NCBI GenBank assembly: GCA_034927445.1
Contig: JAYFPZ010000027.1
Location: forward strand, 1 to 64,000
Direction: 5' to 3'
Length of the DNA: 64,000 nt
DNA from: PHAA01 sp034927445
GTDB taxonomy: Bacteria > Bacillota > Syntrophomonadia > Syntrophomonadales > Syntrophomonadaceae
Made by a program: the position numbers and the translations under genes. The notes below the pieces were generated by a model. The model did no database searches, was not told the origin of the DNA, and worked only from the letters and a program-made list of their open reading frames with translations. Shown one piece after another: positions 10,449 through 18,692 of this stretch. Position 1 is the first letter of the stretch; every line of letters begins with the position of its first letter.

Positions 10449-11285
10449 CTAATCAAGGCTTATACGGCCCAGTTTGCCCTTGCGATAATCTTGCAGGAGT
10501 GAGGTGCAGGTTTTGCCCAGATCCAGCGCACCGGCTTTGAGCAGATGGCCGCGCTGACGCGCTATTGCGTCCAGCAGCTCTTCAACTCTTTTGCCAGGAT
10601 CGGCAATTTTTAATTTGTTTTGTAAAACCTCCGGCTTTTTTTCCTGCAAGGTTCTTAACAGAAAAAGGGCTACCTCATACTCTTCATAGGCGTTTTCTCC
10701 GACTATATTGAGCAGAGCCAGTTTGAGCCCTTGTTCCTCGGCCTCGACTTTGGGCCACATCAGTCCGGGGGTGTCCATCAGCTCAATGTCATCGCGCACC
10801 CGCACCCACTGTTTTCCTCTGGTAATGCCCGGCCGGGCGCCCGTCTGAGCCATTTTCTTCCCCGCCAGACAGTTCAGGAAAGTGGATTTGCCGATATTGG
10901 GGACCCCGACGATCATGACCCGGGCCGGTCTGATTCGACGTCCTTTTTGAACCATTTCGGCGGCCAGGGGCTGATAAATGTTATTAATCGCCTGAATTAC
11001 TTCAGGCAAGCCTTTGCCGCTGGCGGAATCGAGGGCGACCGCCTGCAGCCCTTCGTCATGCAGCCTGCTCAGGTACAGCCGGGTGGCTTCAGGTGCAGCC
11101 AGGTCCATTTTGTTCAAAACTATAAGCAATCGCTTGCGCGAACTCATTTTTTCCAGATCAGCATTGCGGCAGCTGAACGGCGCCCGGGCATCCAGCAGCA
11201 TGGCTACAATATCAACCAGTTTCATATTTTCTTGTATTTCCCGTTTGGCCTTCACCATATGCCCGGGATACCAATTTATCGGCAC
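10449..11285 (-). CDS. rbgA: Ribosome biogenesis GTPase A (YlqF/RbgA)
   Basis: About 278 aa. This is a circularly permuted GTPase needed for late 50S assembly. The G4 motif NKMD (about residue 59) precedes the P-loop GVPNIGKST (about 125), G2 (GITRG) and G3 DTPG (about 172). The start is taken as the GTG at 11285 because GAGGTGA lies just upstream; the GTG at 11294 falls inside that ribosome site. The C-terminal helical domain that contacts 23S rRNA is complete. It follows rplS, separated by a repeat hairpin and a terminator, so it may have its own promoter. The gene ends in two consecutive TAG codons. Confidence 0.95.
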   Translation of the reverse strand: MPINWYPGHMVKAKREIQENMKLVDIVAMLLDARAPFSCRNADLEKMSSRKRLLIVLNKMDLAAPEATRLYLSRLHDEGLQAVALDSASGKGLPEVIQAINNIYQPLAAEMVQKGRRIRPARVMIVGVPNIGKSTFLNCLAGKKMAQTGARPGITRGKQWVRVRDDIELMDTPGLMWPKVEAEEQGLKLALLNIVGENAYEEYEVALFLLRTLQEKKPEVLQNKLKIADPGKRVEELLDAIARQRGHLLKAGALDLGKTCTSLLQDYRKGKLGRISLD

Positions 11286-11310
11286 TAGTCTCACCTCGGA
11301 GGTTCAGGAT

Positions 11311-11383
11311 TGTCAAGGGGACGGTTCTGTTGACAACCTGAGATAATTCGGGAAAGGTTGTCAGCGGAACCGTCCCCTTGACA
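11311..11383. repeat. Long inverted repeat (REP-like hairpin)
   Basis: The left arm 11311-11339 (TGTCAAGGGGACGGTTCTGT...) and right arm 11355-11383 pair over 29 bp with a few mismatches around a 15-nt loop. Repeats of the TGTCAAGGGGACGGTTC kind are, from memory, widespread in Clostridia and accompany REP-associated Y1 transposases. No transposase is present here. Confidence 0.75.
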
Positions 11384-11427
11384 GCAAAAAGAACGTTCCC
11401 CTGCTTCCCCAGATAACTTTAAAATGA

Positions 11428-11460
11428 GAAAAAAAGAGAATACCCCTCGGTATCCTCTTC
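11428..11460 (-). terminator. Terminator after rplS
   Basis: On the minus strand the stem GAGGATACC / GGTATTCTC (one G-U pair, 4-nt loop) is followed by at least seven T. It lies just after the rplS stop at 11467 and ends the ribosomal operon. Confidence 0.8.
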
Positions 11461-11466
11461 CCAGTT

Positions 11467-11823
11467 CTATCTTGAAAATCTGCCCTTTTCTTTAACCCTG
11501 GCTTTTTTACCGGTTAAGCCTCTCAGATAGAAGAGTCTGGCTCGGCGGACCTTACCCTTTCTGGTAACTTCAATCTGGGCTATTTTAGGTGAATTCATCA
11601 GGAAGGTTCTTTCCACCGCCACTCCGTAAGTAATTCTTCTCACGGTAAAGTTCTTGGAAAGGCCAGCCCCTCTGATCTTCATTACTGTTCCTTCATATAC
11701 CTGTATTCTTTCCCTGGTGCCTTCAACCACCTTGACGTGAACTTTGACTGTATCGCCAGGTCCAAATGTCGGTATGTCTTTTCTATAATATTCTTCTTCA
11801 ATGGAACGAATTATGTCTTGCAT
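11467..11823 (-). CDS. rplS: 50S ribosomal protein L19
   Basis: 118 aa, the usual L19 length, with family sequence throughout (FGPGDTVKVHVKVVEGTRER, RARLFYLRGLTGKKARVKE). The start is the ATG at 11823, behind GGAAGGAGGTTGG; a longer in-frame extension to 11925 has no ribosome site and no family match. L19 sits at the 30S-50S interface. It is the last gene of the rpsP-trmD operon before a terminator. Confidence 0.97.
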   Translation of the reverse strand: MQDIIRSIEEEYYRKDIPTFGPGDTVKVHVKVVEGTRERIQVYEGTVMKIRGAGLSKNFTVRRITYGVAVERTFLMNSPKIAQIEVTRKGKVRRARLFYLRGLTGKKARVKEKGRFSR

Positions 11824-11932
11824 ATTTTCCAACCTCCTTCCAGCAGGCGCCATACGCTTTTGCCAAGCAACGCCACCTTTATTACAGAACATTCCTATTT
11901 TAACATAGCCCCGGATTAAGCTCAAGCAAAAG

Positions 11933-12511
11933 CTATTCCTTAAACCAGTATTCTCCTAATAGTCTGTCCATAATTATGGAAACCGCACTGCGGACCGACA
12001 GGTGATTATAATCACCGGCGCCATCTACCGGTTCGAGTATATAGTCGCAGCTCTCAGTCAATTCCCGGGTCATGCCCCAACCAGTGCCGAACAGCAATAA
12101 GAACACCCGGTCTTCATTAAAAATCTCCGTTTTCAAATCACTGTAGCTTATAGTATTGGGATAACGATGCGCATCAGTAGCCACCGTAATTACAGTTTGA
12201 CCGGTGGACCGGGCAGTCATTGCCGCCGCTTTTTCCAGACTATCTACCATGTGGACTAAATTAAAGGCTTCCTTGCGGTCACTGTTATACTGACCGCCAT
12301 AACCATCCTGCCAGTACTTCAAAATATCCGTAATCAACTTCTGCTGACTGGCGGAAGGATGGACCACATAAAACCCGTCCACATCATAAGTACGGGCTGC
12401 CCGTGCAATATCATGCAAATCCAGGTTGGTTATTGAAGTGGTCACAACATCCTTTCTCTTGTTATACATAGGATAATGAAGCAGGGCTATGTAAACTTTG
12501 GATTTTCGCAC
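11933..12511 (-). CDS. SPOUT-type RNA methyltransferase-like protein
   Basis: 192 aa, similar to the COG4752/Methyltrn_RNA_4 family found next to trmD in Firmicutes. Features: N-terminal KVYIALLHYPMYNKRKD and TSITNLDLHDIARAAR, and a C-terminal LLLFGTGWGMTRE segment that matches the knotted SAM-binding site of SPOUT enzymes. The RNA substrate is unknown. The start is a GTG at 12511, overlapping the end of trmD by 25 nt, which implies translational coupling. Host-like composition. Confidence 0.85.
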   Translation of the reverse strand: MRKSKVYIALLHYPMYNKRKDVVTTSITNLDLHDIARAARTYDVDGFYVVHPSASQQKLITDILKYWQDGYGGQYNSDRKEAFNLVHMVDSLEKAAAMTARSTGQTVITVATDAHRYPNTISYSDLKTEIFNEDRVFLLLFGTGWGMTRELTESCDYILEPVDGAGDYNHLSVRSAVSIIMDRLLGEYWFKE

Positions 12512-13245
12512 CTGGTCTTATTCTCCCCGCTGAATAGAATTTCTTCCAGCAATTTTTTCTCTTCCTGGTCATATTCCCTTTGCAGCAGCAAATCAGGCCG
12601 TTTTAGCAAAGTACGAAGCAGACTCAGTTTTTTTCTCCATAAACGTATGTGTTCGTGGTGCCCCGAGATAAGGACTTCAGGTACTTCCTGCCCTTTATAG
12701 CTCTTGGGCCGGGTGTAGTGCGGATACTCCAGCAGACCGGCTCCAAAAGATTCTTCCCGGGCTGAATTTTCATCACCCAGCGCTCCCGGAATTAATCGGG
12801 TCACAGCGTCTACTACGATCATGGCAGCTATCTCTCCGCCGCTCAAAATATAGTCGCCCACGGAAAGTTCTTCGTCTACCAGTTCCATCACTCTTTCATC
12901 GATGCCCTCATAATGCCCGCACAGCAGGATCAGATGTGATTGCCCCGCCAGACGGACGGCATTTTCCTGATCCAGTTTCTTGCCCTGGGGCGAAAGGTAA
13001 ACAACGCGAGAGTCAGCTTTTTTTACGCTTTCGATGGCGCGGGCCAGGACATCAACCTTCATAACCATTCCGGCTCCGCCGCCATAAGGGTAGTCGTCCA
13101 CCTGCTGGTGTCTGTCATAGGCATAATCCCTTATATTTACGGTGTTAATTTCCACCAGTTTCCGGCTGCGGGCCCGTCCGACAATGCTTTCCTCAAAAGG
13201 TGCGGTAAACATATGGGGAAATAGGGTAAGAATATCTATAATCAT
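12487..13245 (-). CDS. trmD: tRNA (guanine-N1)-methyltransferase
   Basis: 252 aa. TrmD methylates G37 of tRNAs with G36, preventing +1 frameshifting. Family signatures: IDILTLFPHMF at the N-terminus, CGHYEGIDERV, and the SAM trefoil-knot segment SVGDYILSGGE. The C-terminal domain ending near LLKRPDLL is complete. The start ATG overlaps the rimM stop (ATGA-type, 13242-13245), so the two are coupled. Confidence 0.97.
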   Translation of the reverse strand: MIIDILTLFPHMFTAPFEESIVGRARSRKLVEINTVNIRDYAYDRHQQVDDYPYGGGAGMVMKVDVLARAIESVKKADSRVVYLSPQGKKLDQENAVRLAGQSHLILLCGHYEGIDERVMELVDEELSVGDYILSGGEIAAMIVVDAVTRLIPGALGDENSAREESFGAGLLEYPHYTRPKSYKGQEVPEVLISGHHEHIRLWRKKLSLLRTLLKRPDLLLQREYDQEEKKLLEEILFSGENKTRCENPKFT

Positions 13246-13766
13246 TCATCTTCACCTAATAAACCGGGCAGCAATTTGACCCTCATACACTGGCTGGACA
13301 AATCAACCTCCTGGATCACCTGTTTAATGGCAGGTATGAGAATTTCCCCATAGACATCCGACTTGACTACATATACATCGTTGGCTCCGGTTTCCAGGAT
13401 ATCGGTCAATTCTCCCAAGTATCCCTTCTCTAGGTCTTCAACCCTCAGGCCGATTAATTGGAACTGATAATAGGAGCCTTCCGGCAAAGGATACAAATCA
13501 TCAGCTGTAATACTGATAAATTTATCCCGGTAGCTGGCTGCTTCTTCCATACTTTCAATCTCTTTGAATTTCATCAATAGCTGTCCCCGGTGAAATCCGC
13601 AGGTTTCCAGGGTTAATTCCCTGGCGGCTGGCCCTTGGCCGACATTCAGCTTTTGTTCTCGCTTAAACCGCTCCGGGAAATCAGTTAAAGACTCTACTCT
13701 AACTGTACCTTTGTAGCCATGGGTTCCAACTATTTTACCAACCTTAATTAATTCCTGGGATTCCAC
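13242..13766 (-). CDS. rimM: 16S rRNA processing protein RimM
   Basis: 174 aa. RimM binds S19 and helps mature the 30S head. The N-terminal RimM fold (LIKVGKIVGTHGYKGTVRVE) and C-terminal PRC-barrel (LIGLRVEDLEKGYLGELTDI, then GANDVYVV) are both present. The start is the GTG at 13766, six nt behind GGAGGT; the upstream in-frame ATG at 13799 has no ribosome site. Between khpA and trmD, as usual in Firmicutes. Confidence 0.95.
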   Translation of the reverse strand: MESQELIKVGKIVGTHGYKGTVRVESLTDFPERFKREQKLNVGQGPAARELTLETCGFHRGQLLMKFKEIESMEEAASYRDKFISITADDLYPLPEGSYYQFQLIGLRVEDLEKGYLGELTDILETGANDVYVVKSDVYGEILIPAIKQVIQEVDLSSQCMRVKLLPGLLGEDE

Positions 13767-13802
13767 TATAGACCTCCACCTTGTCTCAACCTGCAGCAAT
13801 AA

Positions 13803-14033
13803 CTATCTCATTATTTCTACGGCTACTCTTTTTCCGGCTTTGGCTGCTGCAGCTTTGGTCAGAGTACGAATTGATTTGGCTATTTTACCCTGTTTGCCTA
13901 TTACTTTGCCCATATCGTCAGGAGCAACCCGGAGCTCCAGCAGAACTGATCTGTCATTCTCGGTTTCGATAACCTTGACCTCATCCGGATTGTCTACTAA
14001 AGAACGGGCAATCGTTTCAACTAGTTCCTTCAC
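13803..14033 (-). CDS. khpA: KH-domain RNA-binding protein KhpA (YlqC)
   Basis: 76 aa, a single KH domain with the loop VIGKQGKIAKSI carrying the GxxG-type signature. KhpA works with KhpB as an RNA chaperone linked to cell division and sporulation in other Firmicutes. The start is a GTG (GTGAAGGAACTAG). It lies in its conserved place between rpsP and rimM. Confidence 0.93.
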   Translation of the reverse strand: MKELVETIARSLVDNPDEVKVIETENDRSVLLELRVAPDDMGKVIGKQGKIAKSIRTLTKAAAAKAGKRVAVEIMR

Positions 14034-14062
14034 TTTCTGTTACACCCCCCAGTTAGGCTCCA

Positions 14063-14329
14063 CTACTTATGGCTTTCGGCAAACTTCTTGATGATACCTT
14101 GCTTCTGCAAGAGCGACTTGGCAGTATCAGAAGGCTTAGCTCCGGTTGCCAACCATTTAAGTGCCTTTTCTTCATCTATCTTTATGGTTGCAGGGTTGGT
14201 CGCCGGGTCATAATAGCCTATTTCTTCAATAAAACGGCCATCGCGGGGCGTCCTTGAATCTGCTACCACCATACGATAAAAAGGATTTTTCTTGGCTCCC
14301 ATCCTCTTTAATCTGATCTTTGTTGCCAC
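14063..14329 (-). CDS. rpsP: 30S ribosomal protein S16
   Basis: 88 aa: VATKIRLKRMGAKKNPFYR followed by VVADSRTPRDGRFIEEIGYY, a full S16. AAGGAGG lies 8 nt before the GTG at 14329; the upstream in-frame GTG at 14338 is inside that site. First gene of the rpsP-khpA-rimM-trmD-rplS run, separated from ffh by about 250 bp of noncoding DNA that may hold the operon promoter. Confidence 0.96.
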   Translation of the reverse strand: MATKIRLKRMGAKKNPFYRMVVADSRTPRDGRFIEEIGYYDPATNPATIKIDEEKALKWLATGAKPSDTAKSLLQKQGIIKKFAESHK

Positions 14330-14584
14330 GTTGTTCACCTCCTTGAAAAATCTAAACTCAACTTTCGCAATTTACAGACAATGCGACGGAAGAAGAACGA
14401 TAGACGCTGACTGCCACTAGCGTTAAGTTGAATTTTTTACTTATAATAACCCGTCCTTGATTAAATTCATGGTCTATAACCCAGGTACAGATGATTTAAG
14501 TCCTAAATATTGATCTAATTTATACCCATAACGGGAGTTCCATACTTAATAAACAGCGTAAGTCAAAAGTCCGGGTCTATTCTA

Positions 14585-15931
14585 TTAAAAAGGCATCTTG
14601 AAATTGGGCAGCCCCATCCGCTTGCCTTTCTTCCCGCCCATATCAGCCAATTGTTTCATAAGCTTGCGGGAATCCTCGAATTGTTTGAGCAGACGGTTTA
14701 CTTCCTGAACTTTGGTGCCGCTGCCGCGCGCCACTCTTTTCTTGCGGCTGCCGTTCATTATTTGCGGACTTTGCCGTTCCGCCGGGGTCATTGATTTAAT
14801 AATAGCTTCCAGGCGGTTGAGTTCGTTTTCATCGACTTCGCCTTTTAGCTCTTTTATCTGTTTGCCCATTCCCGGGATCATGCCCAATAAGTCTTCCAGC
14901 GGTCCCATTTTTCTGACCTGCTGCATCTGCTGGAGAAAATCTTCGAGGGTAAACTCCTGCTGCCTGATCTTTCTCTCCATCTCCCGGGCCTGCTTCTGAT
15001 CAAAATTATCCTGAGCTTTTTCTACCAGGGTCAGGATATCACCCATTCCCAGTATGCGGGATGCCATTCTTTCAGGATGGAAAGGTTCAAGGGTATCCAG
15101 CTTCTCACCCATTCCTATCATTTTGATCGGACAGCCGGTAACTGCCTTTACGGACAGAGCCGCTCCGCCCCGGGTGTCTCCGTCCAACTTGGTAAGAATG
15201 ACGCCGGTCAAGCCCAGGTCGGAATTAAATGCTTCGGCCACATTGACAGCGTCCTGACCGGTCATGGCATCAACCACCAAAAGAATCTCCTGGGGCTCCA
15301 GCGTTTGCTTGATGTTTTTTAATTCATCCATTAATTCTTCATTAATATGGAGTCTTCCGGCGGTATCTATTATGATAATGTCGCGGTTATTGGCTCTCGC
15401 ATAATCCAAAGAATCATGGGCTATGTCCACCGGATTGGCCTGTCCCCTGGAGAACACCGGTGCCCCGACCTGTTCTCCCAATACCTGCAGTTGTTTGACA
15501 GCTGCCGGCCGATAAACGTCACAAGCCACCAACAGTGGTCTGCGTCCCTGTTTGATCAGGTTCTTGGCCAGTTTGGCCACGGTGGTGGTTTTACCGGCTC
15601 CCTGCAAGCCTACGGTCATAAATATGGTCGGCGGCTTGGAAGACATAATCAGTTTATTTTCTGCTGTCCCCATCAATTTGGCCATTTCATCATAAACAAT
15701 CTTAACCACCTGCTGACCGGGCGTAACGCTTTGCAGTACCTCCTGACCCACAGCTCGTTCACTGATATTGGCTACAAAATTTTTAACTACCTTATAATTA
15801 ACATCTGCCTCCAGGAGAGCCAGACGTACTTCACGCATGGCCAGCTTGACATCATCTTCTGATATCTTGCCTTTGCCACGCAGTTTTCTGAATACCTCTT
15901 GCAGCCGGTCTGATAAGCCTTCAAACGCCAC
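14585..15931 (-). CDS. ffh: Signal recognition particle GTPase Ffh
   Basis: 448 aa. N domain, then G domain with GLQGAGKTTT (G1), DTAGR (G3) and TKLDGDTRGGA (G4/G5), then the methionine-rich M domain (FLQQMQQVRKMGPL, GMIPGMGKQI) that binds signal sequences and SRP RNA. It directs nascent membrane and secreted proteins to FtsY. The start is a GTG after AAAGGAGAGATATT. It follows ylxM by 16 nt, the standard pair in Firmicutes. Confidence 0.97.
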   Translation of the reverse strand: MAFEGLSDRLQEVFRKLRGKGKISEDDVKLAMREVRLALLEADVNYKVVKNFVANISERAVGQEVLQSVTPGQQVVKIVYDEMAKLMGTAENKLIMSSKPPTIFMTVGLQGAGKTTTVAKLAKNLIKQGRRPLLVACDVYRPAAVKQLQVLGEQVGAPVFSRGQANPVDIAHDSLDYARANNRDIIIIDTAGRLHINEELMDELKNIKQTLEPQEILLVVDAMTGQDAVNVAEAFNSDLGLTGVILTKLDGDTRGGAALSVKAVTGCPIKMIGMGEKLDTLEPFHPERMASRILGMGDILTLVEKAQDNFDQKQAREMERKIRQQEFTLEDFLQQMQQVRKMGPLEDLLGMIPGMGKQIKELKGEVDENELNRLEAIIKSMTPAERQSPQIMNGSRKKRVARGSGTKVQEVNRLLKQFEDSRKLMKQLADMGGKKGKRMGLPNFKMPF

Positions 15932-15947
15932 AATATCTCTCCTTTGT

Positions 15948-16289
15948 CTAAAGTAAACCGGTAAGTTCTTTCAAGATCCCTAAGGCCTGATCCGTCGAAT
16001 GTTGGTCGACCGACGAATTCTCCAGCAGGATCGTCAATTTATCCAACTGCTGGCGGGCTTGCTGAAATTTCTCCACCAGTCCCAGTTTCTGTTCATATTC
16101 TTCTAAAAGGCTCTCGGATCTCCTGATTAAATCATACACCGCCTGACGGCTGGTGTTCATTGCACTGGCTATCTCGGACAGAGACCAATCATTTTCATAA
16201 TGCAGGTAAAGAACATCCTGTTGTTTCTCGGTCAGCAACGGACCATAAAAATCCTTCAATAATATAATATGACTGATCTTTTCCAGCAT
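15948..16289 (-). CDS. ylxM: SRP-associated helix-turn-helix protein YlxM
   Basis: 113 aa with a sigma-region-4-like HTH (WSLSEIASAMNTSRQAVYDL). The YlxM/p13 family lies just upstream of ffh in Gram-positive bacteria and modulates SRP function. The ATG at 16289 follows GGAGTGGGGG. An 11-bp inverted repeat lies about 15-42 bp upstream and may be its operator. Confidence 0.93.
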   Translation of the reverse strand: MLEKISHIILLKDFYGPLLTEKQQDVLYLHYENDWSLSEIASAMNTSRQAVYDLIRRSESLLEEYEQKLGLVEKFQQARQQLDKLTILLENSSVDQHSTDQALGILKELTGLL

Positions 16290-16303
16290 GGTCCCCCACT
16301 CCC

Positions 16304-16331
16304 TTGTGTAAAGTCAATTTACTTTACACAA
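16304..16331. promoter_or_regulatory. 11-bp perfect inverted repeat upstream of ylxM-ffh
   Basis: TTGTGTAAAGT (16304-16314) and ACTTTACACAA (16321-16331) are perfect reverse complements with a 6-nt spacer. It begins 15 bp from the ylxM start. The position fits an operator or 5' leader hairpin for the SRP operon; the binding factor is unknown. Confidence 0.55.
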
Positions 16332-16474
16332 ATAAAGTCTAAACTTTTGGGAGGTTGCTGTCAAGTTTATCTATGCCAGCTTTTAAAATAATATGGATTG
16401 TTTTGCCTATTCTTAAGCAATGTTCTAAAATAATAAATATCGTATCTATAAAGATTTACAAAAGGAGTGTAGAC

Positions 16475-17323
16475 ATGATCGAAAAAATTGCCTTAATAGC
16501 TGACAGCGCCTGCGACTTGCCGCAAAAATTGGTAAAGGAGTACGGAATCAAAATCCTCCCGCTGAAAGTGATCTACCCCGACGGGCAATATTCCGATCGT
16601 ATCGATATCGAACCGGCCGATGTATATGCACGTATGCCGGAAGAAATACCCACCACCTCGCAGCCTAATCTGCAGGAAATCAAAGCTATGATTGAAAACG
16701 CCCGCCAGGAGGGATTTACCCATCTTTTGGCCCTGGCTCTGTCCAGTGGTTTGTCGGGAACTTACCAGGCTATGAAACTGGCAGCCAAGGATTTCGACGA
16801 CATAGATATCAAAGTCTTTGACACTAAAACCTTATCGATGGCTACAGGTTGGATGGTTTTGGATACCGCCCGAAATATCCTGAGCGGATTAAGCTTTGAA
16901 AAAGTACTGGAAAAGCTAACGACCCTTCAGCCTAAGGTAAAAGCCTACTACGTGATTGAGACCTTGGAATATCTCCGCAAAGGCGGCCGGATTGGTCATG
17001 TTGCCGGTATGCTGGGGGAACTGCTTAATTTGAAACCTATTATTGGCGTCAATTCTGAAGGCGTATATTATACCCATGCCAAAGTCCGGGGACGCAGCAA
17101 GTCAATTGAAAAGCTGATTGATATTGTGGTTCAAAGTGTAGGGGACAGGCCTTTCAACCTGGCGGTAATGCATGGCGGAGCCCAGGAGACGGGCGAAAAA
17201 TTATTGGCTGCTTTACGCAGCCGGCTACCCAACATAAGGGAATCTATTTTTTCCGACATCAGCCCGGCCCTGGGGGTTCATACCGGCCCCGGACTGCTGG
17301 CCGTATGTTTTTATGAAGTATAG
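16475..17323 (+). CDS. DegV family fatty-acid-binding protein
   Basis: 282 aa. DegV proteins bind fatty acids and, as FakB, present them to the kinase FakA. Signatures: IALIADSACDLP at the N-terminus, TTSQPNLQEI, ALSSGLSGTYQ, and YYVIETLEYLRKGGRIG. The start is the ATG at 16475, 7 nt behind AAAGGAG; the frame runs further upstream without a ribosome site. Single-gene unit, divergent from ylxM-ffh and ended by a strong terminator. Confidence 0.93.
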   Translation: MIEKIALIADSACDLPQKLVKEYGIKILPLKVIYPDGQYSDRIDIEPADVYARMPEEIPTTSQPNLQEIKAMIENARQEGFTHLLALALSSGLSGTYQAMKLAAKDFDDIDIKVFDTKTLSMATGWMVLDTARNILSGLSFEKVLEKLTTLQPKVKAYYVIETLEYLRKGGRIGHVAGMLGELLNLKPIIGVNSEGVYYTHAKVRGRSKSIEKLIDIVVQSVGDRPFNLAVMHGGAQETGEKLLAALRSRLPNIRESIFSDISPALGVHTGPGLLAVCFYEV

Positions 17324-17343
17324 AAAAAATCAAATTAAAAATG

Positions 17344-17365
17344 GCCGGTTCTGCCGGCTTTTTTT
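17344..17365 (+). terminator. Terminator after degV
   Basis: GCCGG (17344-17348) pairs with CCGGC (17354-17358), followed by seven T, 20 bp past the degV stop. Confidence 0.85.
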
Positions 17366-17483
17366 ATGACTTTTTTGATATAAAAAGGTACTGAAACGCA
17401 GATAAATGGGGATTTTATGTTTTGTAATAATTTTCCAATCCGTTTATAATGAATATCATCATATTCGGTGAGGAGAACATAAA

Positions 17484-18011
17484 ATGCCCAGATGTATAAC
17501 GGTTCTGCTGATCACGGTTATAATTACGCTGTCGTCCCCCGCCATGGTCTTGTCACCTGGGTCAACCTCCCCTGAGCAAACCGAGGATTTTAACGATGTC
17601 TTCAATGATATTATCACCGACTATGAGCTTTATACATCTTTGTTGAATTATACTTATTACGATGAGCCCTACCAGGTGCTGACCCTGGTCAGCAGCCCGG
17701 AAGCAGCCTATAATTATCTGTCCGCAGGTTTTTCTCCGCCTCTGGCTCAGGCCATTGCCGATTATTATCTGCAATGGGTGCCGCAGTTGGGGAAAATGGC
17801 GGTCATCCCCACTGATTCCATCCCGGTCCTAACCGCCGCCGATCAGCCTTATGTCAAAATTAAGCGGATATCTCCCACCAAAGTTGTATTGGAACGCATC
17901 TATACCGACTGTTATGAAAGGGGAGACCGCTGGCTTTACCGCATCACCGCTTACCAGGAACAATCCCGCTGGATCATTGTGGATCTGTATTTCGAACCGG
18001 ATAATAAATAG
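17484..18011 (+). CDS. Secreted protein, possibly IseA-like
   Basis: 175 aa with an N-terminal signal peptide (short basic start, hydrophobic VLLITVIITLSSPAMVL). The mature part has FSPPLAQAIADYYLQW, VIPTDSIPVLT, and a C-terminal strand pattern YRITAYQEQSRWIIVDLYF. This layout resembles IseA/YoeB-type inhibitors of cell-wall DL-endopeptidases, but the match is from memory and weak. A GGTGAGGAG ribosome site lies about 10 nt upstream of the ATG. Monocistronic, between degV and the prophage. Confidence 0.7.
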   Translation: MPRCITVLLITVIITLSSPAMVLSPGSTSPEQTEDFNDVFNDIITDYELYTSLLNYTYYDEPYQVLTLVSSPEAAYNYLSAGFSPPLAQAIADYYLQWVPQLGKMAVIPTDSIPVLTAADQPYVKIKRISPTKVVLERIYTDCYERGDRWLYRITAYQEQSRWIIVDLYFEPDNK

Positions 18012-18193
18012 GAACGGTAGAGAATAGCCCAGATATCGCTGCAACCTAATTGGTGAACGGTAGTGAACATCAGGAGTACCCGAAGGGTGATTAATATGAT
18101 TATCGCAGATCTTTTTTATTATTTTTGAAATGCAAATCTGCGTAAATCTGTGCCCGGAGGAGCGGCAGTCTGCGTCTATTAATATGAGGGCAT

Positions 18194-18226
18194 AAAAAAA
18201 GGATTTCCGTATGGAAATCCTCGTTT
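18194..18226 (-). terminator. Original terminator of the tRNA cluster
   Basis: GGATTTCC / GGAAATCC with a 4-nt loop; on the minus strand it is followed by a T-run (A-run at 18194-18200 on plus). It lies just beyond the displaced tRNA-Val 3' half, so it probably ended the tRNA operon before the prophage inserted. Confidence 0.75.
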
Positions 18227-18231
18227 TACAA

Positions 18232-18277
18232 TGGTGGGCGATGACGGGCTCGAACCGCCGACATCCTGCTTGTAAGG
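18232..18277 (-). repeat. attL: 46-bp copy of the tRNA-Val 3' half
   Basis: Identical over 46 bp to 47879-47924, from the encoded CCA end back to just past the anticodon (GCTTGTAAGG on plus). Identity stops at 18278. This is the displaced chromosomal end of tRNA-Val. Confidence 0.95.
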
Positions 18278-18692
18278 AATAACGGAATCAAAACCTTCTC
18301 CAAATGCCCAATACTTCTGACTTTTAAACCGTTTGATCACTTTCTACCAAATCGGTATTTATTATATTATAAAGTGGTCAGATTGGAAAATCAAGCATCT
18401 CTTGTAAATACCTATATATAGTCATTCTTAGGGTACATGTTTCGATAACTATTTTTAGGAAACATATATGGAAAGAGGTCTGATTTGATGTAAAGTGGTC
18501 TTAAGGAATGCCTTTTATTACCTATATTCAGGCATTTTTATTTTTTAATATTATGTTTTTTGAGTTATCTTTAAAAGTATTATCCGCAATCACCCACTTC
18601 TCTTAATCTGCTATTTGACGTATTACTTTGATTATGTTCTAGTTTTTTAGAAATATTCTCTTGAAACCCCCTTATAAATTTTTATACCTTTT
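18278..18692. other. Left phage end, noncoding, with candidate integrase arm sites
   Basis: No gene is visible. The 10-mer TAGAAAGTGA (18337-18346, minus) recurs at the other end of the element (47776-47785, plus). TAAAGTGGTC occurs twice as a direct repeat (18370-18379 and 18491-18500). These are candidate arm-type Int or excisionase sites (inference). Confidence 0.45.

Noticed and set aside
15347..15862. 171-codon plus ORF opposite ffh
   Set aside because: Antisense to a clear Ffh; no motif.
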